8,485 bases of DNA from Phycisphaerales bacterium UBA1845 (GTDB lineage: Bacteria > Planctomycetota > Phycisphaerae > UBA1845), in contig DDIR01000139.1 in assembly GCA_002338715.1 (NCBI GenBank), positions 1,223 through 9,707 on the forward strand. Reading direction: 5' to 3'. The notes under the pieces were generated by a model that saw nothing but the letters and a program-made list of their open reading frames with translations, ran no database searches and had not been told where the DNA came from. This document shows, piece by piece, positions 1-6,263 of the stretch. Both the position numbers and the translations under genes were made by a program. The stretch's first letter is position 1. Each line of letters opens with the position of its first letter.

Positions 1-2648
1 GTCAGGTCGGGGTCGGTTGCAACGCAGCCATAACCGCCGCTGCTGGTCGGTGTTGGAATCAAACCTTCGCGACAATCCCATCCGTAGTTGAGACCGCTCG
101 GTGCGCCGAATGGTTCGAAGTCGATTTCTTCGCGGGCGTCCTGGCCGACATCGCCGACGTACATGTCGCCGGTCAGGCGGTCAAAGCTGAAGCGCCACGG
201 ATTGCGGTAACCAACCGACCAGATTTCGTCACCGTACTTGTTACCCGAGGGGATGTACGGAGCGGCTGCATCAACATCGAGTCGCAGCATCTTGCCCAGA
301 AGTGAACCGAGACTCTGTGCACGGTTGGCGGGGTCGTCAGCCGCACCGCCGTCGCCCGTTCCGATGTAGAGGTATCCGTCCGGACCAAACTGGAGCTGCC
401 CACCGTTGTGGTTGGAGAAGGGCTGGTCGATGGTCAGGATGGTCAAAGCGCTGGCTGGGTTGGCGATATCGGGATCGCCTGAAACCGTATACCGGGCGAT
501 AACCGTATCACCGGAGTTGTCGGTGTAGTCGACGTAGAAGAATCCGTTCGATGCATAGTTCGGGTGGAAGGCCATGCTGAGCAATCCGCGCTCACCACCT
601 GATGAAGCGAGCGCCCCGATGTCCAGGAACGGGGTGCCGAGAACGGAACCGTTCTTGAGAATCCTAATCTGACCCGAGTTCTGTTCGACGATGAACAAAC
701 GATCGGGATCTCCCGGAGGAGCGGTCACGCCGACCGGTGCGCTCAAGCCGCTGGCGACTTCGATGGCTTCGATCGGTACGTCGATGAACGACTGACATTC
801 GTCCGGGATGCTGTTGGCATCGCAGTCCTGGCTGTCGCCGTTGGCGAGATCGAGGTTGTCGTCGATGCCGTTGGTGTTGCAATCGATGATGCCGGTCGGG
901 CCTGTGGTGGCTGCGAGGACAGCCGACGGTGTGCCCGGTTTGAAGATGCCCAGCGAGACCTGGGTGGCCTGCGGTGGACGGTTGGCATCGAAACGGAAGT
1001 TATACATGGTGCCCCAACGGATGGCGTTGGCGTTTGTGTTCGTGGAGTAACTGTCGGTCGACCAGGTGACTGATGCGCCGGAGAATGATCCGGGCCAATC
1101 GGTCTGGTCGAACGGCTCGCCGCTGTGTGAGTGGACATCGTGGAAGCCGATGTTGGTCACGGTCGCGGTTGAATCGATCGGGACGCTGAACGATCTGATC
1201 GAGCGATCGGAGTTCAGGTTTTGAAGGGCGTATTCGTAGTGCCACATGCCGCCACCGAGGTCGGTGGACTTGGCCGCGAGGATGACGAGGCCTTCGTTCG
1301 GGATGCGGACATCGGTTTCGACGACGGAAGGATCGTTGTCCTGCCAGGCGCGGATACCGGGTTGTTCGCGTTGGGTTGTCGAGGCGAGGTCTGCCGACCA
1401 GTTGGTTCCGCTTCCTGACATGGTGATCTGGCGATAGGACGCATTGTTGTCGCCATTGCCGGCGGTTGCGTCGTCGGCTGCGATGTATTGGCCTTCAACG
1501 AAGTACGTACCACCGCCATCTTGCGCGGGGTCGAGATCGGTGATCGGAACTTGCAGGCGCTTGTACGTCGAGTCGCCGGTTGAGCCCTGGTCACCATTGG
1601 TAAATGGGTATGGGTAGAAACCGGTGTGGGCGTTGACTTCCCAGCGCGGTCCGAGGCGAGCTTGTGAGCCATTGAGTCCGCAGCAGTATGGATCGGAGCA
1701 TCCAACGCCGAGCACGCTTCCGCCCTGGCCACTGCATCCGCAACCGCAGACGTTTTGCGTCAAAGCGGTAAATCCGTGCTTGAGCCAGCTTTGACCGATC
1801 TGTTCGTAGCGACCGTCTTTGAGGCGGTACATGTTCTGGGCGATGACCGGGTGCTCATTGGTGGATGCGACCCACTGGAGGTTTTCGCTTCCGATGTTGC
1901 ACGAGGTCGTGCCCACGGCAAATGCTTCCATGCCATTGAGGCTGCTGTAGTTGCTGATGTCGATCAGGTCGCCGACGATGACATCGGTGCCGGGAAGGCC
2001 GCATACCGTGCCGCCATTTCCACCGCGCTCGGTGCCGACTTCGGGGCGCGGTGTCGGGCGATCACCGCCGACCCATGCCAACTCTGCTTCCATCGTGAAT
2101 GTTCCGACGGATTGTCCGGCCAATGATGCGTCGTTGAGTGCTTTGGCCAGCGCTTCGCTGATGACAACTTCCATTCCTTCCGCGAGCAGTTTTTGGCGTT
2201 CGATGTCGAAGCCGACTTTCATCGGGTTGAGCACGAAAGCGGCTACCTCATTGCCCGACTCTCTGCCGACATTGTTGAGGCTGATGGACGAGGGCAGTTC
2301 GAGTTGGAAGTCGAGGACGTACAACTCCGAGTCGCCCTTGGCGATGTGGATGCCGGAAGCGTGTTGAATTCGATTTGAATCGAAAGACTTGATGCTGCCG
2401 TTTTCGGTGTAGAGGCGAATCGGGCTGGCGCCGTCGAAGCCCAGCGTTGCCCGTCCGAGCGGAGTGGCTGAGCTGGCGTTGTTGGAACGGCTGATCTGCA
2501 ATCCCAGTTGCGAGAGTGCATCCTGGTCGAACGAGATCGCGGTGACACCTTCCGGCGCCGTCCATTCGACGTCGGCATGGGCGGTCATGCTAAAGCATGC
2601 CGCGATCAAAAGGGTGCTGCATACAACTGGAAAACGATGGGTCTGCAT
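1..2648 (-). CDS. Secreted multidomain protein with C-terminal PQQ-type glucose/sorbosone dehydrogenase propeller (partial, C-terminus outside window)
   Basis: Reading from ATG at 2648 leftwards there are 882 codons without a stop, so the gene is cut by the window edge. Residues 1-25 form a signal peptide (basic start, hydrophobic VVCSTLLIAACF, cleavage after AHA). Residues 26-215 are not recognised. Residues about 216-585 match a module I know from planctomycetal exported proteins of unknown function (TDVIVGDL near 221, Cys cluster 301-323, WHYEYALQN at 469). Residues 588-618 hold two Asp/Asn-rich loops (CNTNGIDDN, CDANSIPDEC) resembling a calcium-binding linker. From about 628 it reads as a glucose/sorbosone dehydrogenase (GSDH, PF07995-type) propeller: NHNGGQLQFGPDGYLYIGTG with His747 at the catalytic-base position, and GYRNPW with Arg815 in the conserved Arg motif. 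Such enzymes oxidise sugars or related alcohols with PQQ in the periplasm or outside the cell. The substrate cannot be told. GGAG lies 7 bases before the ATG. The frame is certain; the catalytic role is inferred. Confidence 0.92.
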   Translation of the reverse strand, partial: MQTHRFPVVCSTLLIAACFSMTAHADVEWTAPEGVTAISFDQDALSQLGLQISRSNNASSATPLGRATLGFDGASPIRLYTENGSIKSFDSNRIQHASGIHIAKGDSELYVLDFQLELPSSISLNNVGRESGNEVAAFVLNPMKVGFDIERQKLLAEGMEVVISEALAKALNDASLAGQSVGTFTMEAELAWVGGDRPTPRPEVGTERGGNGGTVCGLPGTDVIVGDLIDISNYSSLNGMEAFAVGTTSCNIGSENLQWVASTNEHPVIAQNMYRLKDGRYEQIGQSWLKHGFTALTQNVCGCGCSGQGGSVLGVGCSDPYCCGLNGSQARLGPRWEVNAHTGFYPYPFTNGDQGSTGDSTYKRLQVPITDLDPAQDGGGTYFVEGQYIAADDATAGNGDNNASYRQITMSGSGTNWSADLASTTQREQPGIRAWQDNDPSVVETDVRIPNEGLVILAAKSTDLGGGMWHYEYALQNLNSDRSIRSFSVPIDSTATVTNIGFHDVHSHSGEPFDQTDWPGSFSGASVTWSTDSYSTNTNANAIRWGTMYNFRFDANRPPQATQVSLGIFKPGTPSAVLAATTGPTGIIDCNTNGIDDNLDLANGDSQDCDANSIPDECQSFIDVPIEAIEVASGLSAPVGVTAPPGDPDRLFIVEQNSGQIRILKNGSVLGTPFLDIGALASSGGERGLLSMAFHPNYASNGFFYVDYTDNSGDTVIARYTVSGDPDIANPASALTILTIDQPFSNHNGGQLQFGPDGYLYIGTGDGGAADDPANRAQSLGSLLGKMLRLDVDAAAPYIPSGNKYGDEIWSVGYRNPWRFSFDRLTGDMYVGDVGQDAREEIDFEPFGAPSGLNYGWDCREGLIPTPTSSGGYGCVATDPDL

Positions 2649-2655
2649 GTTGGGG

Positions 2656-2659
2656 CTCC
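2656..2659 (-). promoter_or_regulatory. Ribosome binding site of the left-edge secreted protein gene
   Basis: On the minus strand GGAG lies 7 bases upstream of the ATG at 2648. It supports that start, which is also directly followed by a good signal peptide. Confidence 0.7.
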
Positions 2660-3126
2660 GCTGGTCGTGTCTTGTTTGTATGGACGTCGGTTTTATCGGT
2701 TCTTTTTGAGACGTATTTCCGTTTACATTGGCAACGGTGCGGATTTGGAATCGCGATGCGATCAAACGCACCGGGGTCAGCCTTCATTCCCCGTCAATAT
2801 TGAAGAATCGCGGGCGCAACGCCTACGTGTTGGGTGGGTACACACTCAGGAATTCGGACGTTTTTTTTGCCATGCCTCGGATGTTATCAAATTACCAATC
2901 CGCGTACGGTGAAACAAGCATTGCAGGGAAAACATGTTTTTGGATACGCATTGATTGTTTGTTGGTAATATTTCGGAAACAGAAAGTTGCTCGTTGATTC
3001 GTTTTGCTGCATTTTGCAGTGGGCGAAATGGCGCACCCGATCATGGGGTCGGCGCCGACGCGCGTTTGATATCATCGTTGGTCTTGTATGAAACGTCGAG
3101 TGTCACTATGTGGCACTTTTTAGAAT

Positions 3127-3131
3127 GGAAG
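3127..3131 (+). promoter_or_regulatory. Ribosome binding site of the SDR gene
   Basis: GGAAG lies 7 bases before the ATG at 3139. It supports that start, and the Rossmann glycine motif begins at the expected distance from it (residue 13). Confidence 0.6.
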
Positions 3132-3138
3132 TGTCTTC

Positions 3139-3981
3139 ATGAGTGATTGCGGGTTTGCAAATGTTCTTGTTGTGGGTTGTGGCTATGTCGGCTCGGCGAT
3201 TGGCAGCAATTTGTCGGCTGCCGGCGCGCGGGTGATTGGTTCGACGACGTCGCGAAAGCGGTTCGACGAGATTGCGGCTGTCGGTATTGAACCTGTGCTG
3301 CTTGAGGCGGGCGATGCGGAGGCTGTTTGTCGTGCGGCGAAGGGGTGCGATGCGATTTACCTATGCGTGGGGGCTGGGCGGTCGCGATCTTATGGCGATG
3401 TGTATGTGCCGGCGGCTCTTAGCGTGATAGCCGCGACGAAGGCGACCGGTGTGCGACGCGTAATTTATACGTCGTCGACCGGTGTGTATGCGCAGGATGA
3501 TGGGCAGTGGGTGGATGAAGACAGTGACGTTTCGCCGGGCAGTGAGAACGGCAAGATCCTGGTTCACGCCGAGCAGATTCTGCTCAAGCGCGATCAGGCG
3601 AGCGGCGAATCGACGCGGGTGAATGTGTCGGTGGTTCGACTCGGTGGGATTTATGGACCCGGTCGGGAGTTGTCTGATTTTGTGCGCAGAAGTGCGGGCA
3701 CGACGCGCAACGATGGCGACGGTTACGTCAACATGACTCACCTCGAAGATATTTGCGCGGCGCTGGTTTCGCTGCTGGACGTTGAGCACCATGGCGTATT
3801 GAATCTCTGTGATGATGAACCGGTGACCCGTCAGGTTTTCTACGATACGATTGCAAGAAAGCATGGCCTGCCCGCGATCGAGTGGACCGCATCGGACAGC
3901 GGATCGCTGGGTAAACGGGTTTGCAACAAGCGGATCAAGGAACTTCTCGATCTTGAGTTGAAGCATCCGGCGCATTGCTAG
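3139..3981 (+). CDS. Atypical NAD(P)-binding short-chain dehydrogenase / NAD-dependent epimerase-like protein (YeeZ-like)
   Basis: A 280-residue cytoplasmic Rossmann-fold protein. The first strand and nucleotide-binding turn are VLVVGCGYVGSAIG (residues 9-22, GCGYVG at 13-18). Further epimerase-family landmarks are VRRVIYTSSTGVY (105-117), VVRLGGIYGPGR (165-176), YVNMTHLEDIC (196-205) and GKRVCNKRIKELL (258-270). These fit the extended SDR/epimerase family, closest in feel to YeeZ-type atypical SDRs. The usual catalytic YxxxK is not visible: the matching stretch before AEQILL (residues 136-143) reads ENGKILVH. That is common in this atypical subgroup, so redox or epimerase activity should not be assumed. 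The C-terminus ends at LELKHPAHC, a few residues shorter than I would expect. The ATG has GGAAG 7 bases upstream. A REPIN-like repeat begins 19 bases after the stop, followed by pqiA on the same strand. The substrate is unknown. Confidence 0.88.
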   Translation: MSDCGFANVLVVGCGYVGSAIGSNLSAAGARVIGSTTSRKRFDEIAAVGIEPVLLEAGDAEAVCRAAKGCDAIYLCVGAGRSRSYGDVYVPAALSVIAATKATGVRRVIYTSSTGVYAQDDGQWVDEDSDVSPGSENGKILVHAEQILLKRDQASGESTRVNVSVVRLGGIYGPGRELSDFVRRSAGTTRNDGDGYVNMTHLEDICAALVSLLDVEHHGVLNLCDDEPVTRQVFYDTIARKHGLPAIEWTASDSGSLGKRVCNKRIKELLDLELKHPAHC

Positions 3982-3999
3982 GTTGTATGGATGTTCTTT

Positions 4000-4065
4000 G
4001 TAGGGTGGGCCGTGCCCACCGCCGTTTGGATAACCAACGACATTGGTGGGCATGGCCCACCCTAC
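4000..4065. repeat. REPIN-like element: two inverted palindromic REP units (GGTGGGC-type)
   Basis: Two 21-base arms (4000-4020 and 4045-4065) are inverted copies of each other with one mismatch, separated by 24 bases. Each arm contains its own hairpin: GGTGGGCCGTGCCCACC (4004-4020) and GGTGGGCATGGCCCACC (4045-4061), 7-bp stems with 3-base loops. This hairpin-within-inverted-repeat layout is that of a REPIN, a non-autonomous element normally moved by a RAYT transposase elsewhere in the genome. Very similar GTAGGGTGGGC repeats occur in many bacterial genomes, from general knowledge. It fills almost the whole gap between the SDR stop and the pqiA ATG. It could also act as an mRNA-stabilising or attenuating structure. 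Confidence 0.85.
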
Positions 4066-4067
4066 GG

Positions 4068-4721
4068 ATGACAGCGCACTTGCACGTTAAGAGTAACACG
4101 TTGGCGGCTTGTCCCTGCTGCGGGCTTGTGCAGCGGATCGGCGAAATCCCTCCGGGCATGCGGGCATGTTGCAGTCGTTGCGAGTCGCGGCTTCATCGGC
4201 GGATGGGGGCGTTGCAGTGCAATCGGCGGACAGCGGCTTTCGCGCTGGCGGGATTGTTGCTTTATCCGGTGGCTGTCAGCCTGCCGATGATTCGCGTCGA
4301 TCAGTTCGGTCATCACAATGACGCGAGCATTTTGGAAGGGACGGCCACGCTGCTGTCCGGTGGCCATGTGCTTGTTGGCGTGGTGGTGCTGTTGTGTTCG
4401 ATCGTGCTTCCATTGGGCAAACTGCTTTCACTTCTGACGTTGTCGGCGGGTGGTTGGTTGATGCGGCGCGAGCATCGGGCGCTGACGTATCACTTTGTCG
4501 AGTTCACCGGCCGATGGGGCATGCTCGATGTGTTGCTCGTGGCGATTTTGGTCGCGGTGCTGAAACTTGGCGATATGGTGGAGGTGTCGGCGGGTCCGGC
4601 TGCCCTTGCGTTCACGGCGTGCGTGGTGTTAAGTCTGCTTGCGTCGGCATCCTTTGATCCACACAGCCTCTGGTCAGACAGTGATCTGGTGACGGCTGAC
4701 GAAACTTCGGACGACAAATGA
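4068..4721 (+). CDS. pqiA: PqiA-like inner-membrane protein (single PqiA domain with N-terminal zinc ribbon)
   Basis: About 217 residues. A zinc-ribbon-like head (ACPCC, then 15 residues to CCSRC) is followed by four membrane segments: AFALAGLLLYPVAVSLPM, VLVGVVVLLCSIVLPLGKLL, MLDVLLVAILVAVLKLGDMV and AALAFTACVVLSLLASASF. The PqiA signatures LCSIVLPLGKLLSLL, GRWGMLDVLLVAIL and ASFDPHSLW are clear. E. coli PqiA and YebS carry two such domains; this has one. PqiA proteins work with MCE proteins such as PqiB in lipid handling between inner and outer membrane, and the pqiB-like gene overlaps this one by 4 bases (ATGA), indicating translational coupling. The start is uncertain: ATG 4068 sits 3 bases after a REPIN-like repeat and has no ribosome binding site, whereas TTG 4101 has AAGAG (4089-4093) 7 bases upstream. 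The same frame is open further back to 3975, but that part only translates the repeat. Confidence 0.9.
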   Translation: MTAHLHVKSNTLAACPCCGLVQRIGEIPPGMRACCSRCESRLHRRMGALQCNRRTAAFALAGLLLYPVAVSLPMIRVDQFGHHNDASILEGTATLLSGGHVLVGVVVLLCSIVLPLGKLLSLLTLSAGGWLMRREHRALTYHFVEFTGRWGMLDVLLVAILVAVLKLGDMVEVSAGPAALAFTACVVLSLLASASFDPHSLWSDSDLVTADETSDDK

Positions 4722-6154
4722 CTTCCAAAGACGACAACAGCAAATCAGCCGACCTGCCCAGCGCGGTGATGCGTCCGGAAGGGCGGTCTTCATTGATCTG
4801 GATCGTGCCGCTCTTGGCTGCGATTCTGGTCGGTTGGATCGGGTATCGCGCGTGGCATTTACGCGGGACGGTGATCACGATTCATCTCGACGAGGGATAC
4901 GACCTGCGGGTTGGCGACGACGTGCGCTATCGGGGGATCGCGGTGGGAACGATTCGTTCGATCGTGCTGAGTCGCGACCTTGATGGCATCGAGATACAAG
5001 CCGCTTTGCAGTCGAACGCATCGGGGCTTGCGCGGGCGGGTAGCCGGTTCTGGGTGGTTCGTCCGCAACTGGATGTGACCGGGGTGGCTGGCTTGGAGAC
5101 GATTGTTGGGCCGCGATACCTCGCGGTGGTCCCGGGCGATGGTCCGCCGAGCGATCGCTTTGTCGGGTTGAATGAACCGCCGTTTGTTGAATCGATCGAA
5201 CCGGGTGATCTGGAGATTACGCTGGCGACATCGCGGCGTGGAAGTCTGCGGGCTGGCGCGCCGCTGCTCTATCGGCAGGTGCAGGTCGGGACGATTCTGT
5301 CCGTGGGGCTCGCAAGCGACAGCGCGAGTGTCGAAGCGCGGGTGCGCATTCATAAACCTTTTGTCCGGTTGATCAGGCCCGAGACGAAATTCTGGAACGC
5401 TGGTGGGATTGACGCGACGTTTGGCATTCGCGGGATGAGCATTCAGACGGAGTCGATTGAATCGCTGCTGGCCGGTGGGGTTGGGTTGGCCACCCCGCCT
5501 TTTGCTGGCGAGGTCGTGCGCAACGGGCATCGATTCATGCTGGAAGAAAAGGCTGAAACGGAATGGCTTGCATGGGAGCCGGCGATTCCGATCGGCAGTT
5601 CACTCTTGCCCGTCGGTGCGACGGTGCCGACGCCGATGCGAGCCGTGATCGGTTGGAAGGAAGGCCGATGGATCAAGTCGGATCGGTCGCGACAGGGTTG
5701 GGTGTTGCAAACCAAGTCGGGCCTGCTTGGACCGGCTGACCTGTTCGCGGCCGGCGAGGGAGCGGGCGAAGGTGATGCGCTGTTGGAGGTCGAGGGGAAA
5801 TCGATTGCGCTGAAGGGCGACCATCAGGTCTATGTCGGCGGGTTGGCGGTCCTTGCCGAGCAGGTCAGCAGCAACATTTGGCCCGCATCCAAGAAACGCA
5901 ACGCGACGTCGCCGGAAGATTGTCTCGTGTTTGCCGACCCGGCATCGAAACCGCTGCCGCTGGCGGCATCGCGTTTGACGGAGGAGGACGGCAAGTGGCG
6001 AATTGATTCCGCGCTGGGGATCGATGAAGTCTGGCATGGTGCGCCGGTGATCGCGCGGGCGGATGGTATGTTGGTGGGGTTGCTGCTGGTTGAGGATGAT
6101 ACGGCTTGCGTTGCACTGCTTTCGACGGAGAAGGTCGCGGGGGCGGAAAAGTAG
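4718..6154 (+). CDS. pqiB: PqiB-like MCE-domain lipid transport protein (two MCE domains, unusual C-terminus)
   Basis: 478 residues. A short cytoplasmic tail is followed by one membrane anchor (about 25-46, SLIWIVPLLAAILVGWIGYR) and a periplasmic part. MCE domain 1 covers about 50-140 (LRVGDDVRYRGIAVGTI; AGLETIVGPRYLAVVPG). MCE domain 2 covers about 163-262 (LRAGAPLLYRQVQVGTI; GMSIQTESIESLLAGGVGL). MCE proteins form hexameric rings or tubes that carry lipids across the periplasm. E. coli PqiB has three MCE domains and a long C-terminal helical needle (546 residues). Here residues 270-478 lack a third MCE domain and a coiled coil, looking instead beta-rich with WHGAPVIARADGMLVGLLLV at 439-458. 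The ATG overlaps the pqiA stop, so translation is probably coupled. No pqiC-like lipoprotein gene follows; a convergent gene comes next. Identity as PqiB-family is firm; the function of the C-terminal part is unknown. Confidence 0.9.
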   Translation: MTSKDDNSKSADLPSAVMRPEGRSSLIWIVPLLAAILVGWIGYRAWHLRGTVITIHLDEGYDLRVGDDVRYRGIAVGTIRSIVLSRDLDGIEIQAALQSNASGLARAGSRFWVVRPQLDVTGVAGLETIVGPRYLAVVPGDGPPSDRFVGLNEPPFVESIEPGDLEITLATSRRGSLRAGAPLLYRQVQVGTILSVGLASDSASVEARVRIHKPFVRLIRPETKFWNAGGIDATFGIRGMSIQTESIESLLAGGVGLATPPFAGEVVRNGHRFMLEEKAETEWLAWEPAIPIGSSLLPVGATVPTPMRAVIGWKEGRWIKSDRSRQGWVLQTKSGLLGPADLFAAGEGAGEGDALLEVEGKSIALKGDHQVYVGGLAVLAEQVSSNIWPASKKRNATSPEDCLVFADPASKPLPLAASRLTEEDGKWRIDSALGIDEVWHGAPVIARADGMLVGLLLVEDDTACVALLSTEKVAGAEK

Positions 6155-6167
6155 GTGCGCAGCGATC

Positions 6168-6244
6168 GTGCCACTGCTCTGTGAGCAGTGCTTTCTTCCT
6201 CAAACGTGATTCGCGCTTCCGCACTGCTCACAGAGCAGTGGCAC
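6168..6244. repeat. REPIN-like element: perfect 24-base inverted repeat of nested hairpins
   Basis: Positions 6168-6191 and 6221-6244 are perfect reverse complements (24 of 24) separated by 29 bases. Each arm holds its own perfect hairpin: CACTGCTCTGTGAGCAGTG at 6172-6190 and CACTGCTCACAGAGCAGTG at 6222-6240, 8-bp stems with 3-base loops. The layout is the same as at 4000-4065 but the sequence family is different. It lies 13 bases after the pqiB stop and 19 bases before the stop of the convergent gene. Confidence 0.87.
6172..6201 (+). terminator. Possible terminator of the pqiAB transcript, supplied by the repeat
   Basis: The 8-bp hairpin at 6172-6190 is followed on the plus strand by CTTTCTTCCTC, a moderately T-rich run. 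With the convergent gene layout, a role as terminator is plausible, but the T-run is broken by C and the full 24-bp repeat may fold instead. Confidence 0.35.
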
Positions 6245-6263
6245 ATCTTTGTGGTATGACTGC

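Larger units (their letters stand above)
2649..3138. other. Divergent intergenic region, relatively A/T-rich, with short palindromes
   Basis: This 490-base stretch separates two divergently transcribed genes, so promoters for both should lie here. Small open frames in it have no family resemblance, no convincing ribosome binding site and mutually overlap. It is visibly richer in A/T than the flanking genes, especially 2880-3005. It contains a 12-base perfect palindrome AAAACATGTTTT (2929-2940), a 12-base perfect palindrome GTCGGCGCCGAC (3048-3059), the 8-base palindrome TGATATCA (3067-3074) and a small hairpin CTGCA-TTT-TGCAG (3007-3019). TGGTAATAT at 2963-2971 resembles an extended -10 element on the plus strand but has no good -35. 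I found no convincing minus-strand promoter pair. Confidence 0.5.

Noticed and set aside
1214..1732. 172-codon open frame on the minus strand inside the left-edge gene
   Set aside because: It is in a different frame within the long coding frame, has low-complexity Thr/Pro/Ser-rich translation and no family resemblance.
1755..2126. 123-codon plus-strand open frame
   Set aside because: It is antisense to the large secreted protein, which has a signal peptide and recognisable domains; high-GC antisense frames stay open by chance.
2854..2880. Run of eight or more T at about 2860 as a possible terminator
   Set aside because: No stable G/C-rich hairpin directly precedes it, and no gene on the plus strand ends upstream.
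2508..2997. Small open frames in and beside the divergent intergenic region
   Set aside because: They overlap each other in several frames and lack ribosome binding sites or recognisable motifs.
3361..4053. 230-codon minus-strand open frame opposite the SDR gene
   Set aside because: It is antisense to a gene with clear Rossmann motifs and reads into the repeat; the translation is basic and without resemblance to a family.
4000..4065. Inverted repeats as CRISPR repeats or insertion-sequence ends
   Set aside because: There are only two inverted arms, no regular spacers, no transposase gene and no matching ends at larger distance; a REPIN-like element explains them better.
3975..4067. Extension of pqiA upstream to a TTG at 3975, adding 31 residues
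   Set aside because: The added peptide (VGRAHRR...WWAWPTLR) is only the translation of the REPIN-like repeat, overlaps the SDR stop and has no ribosome binding site.
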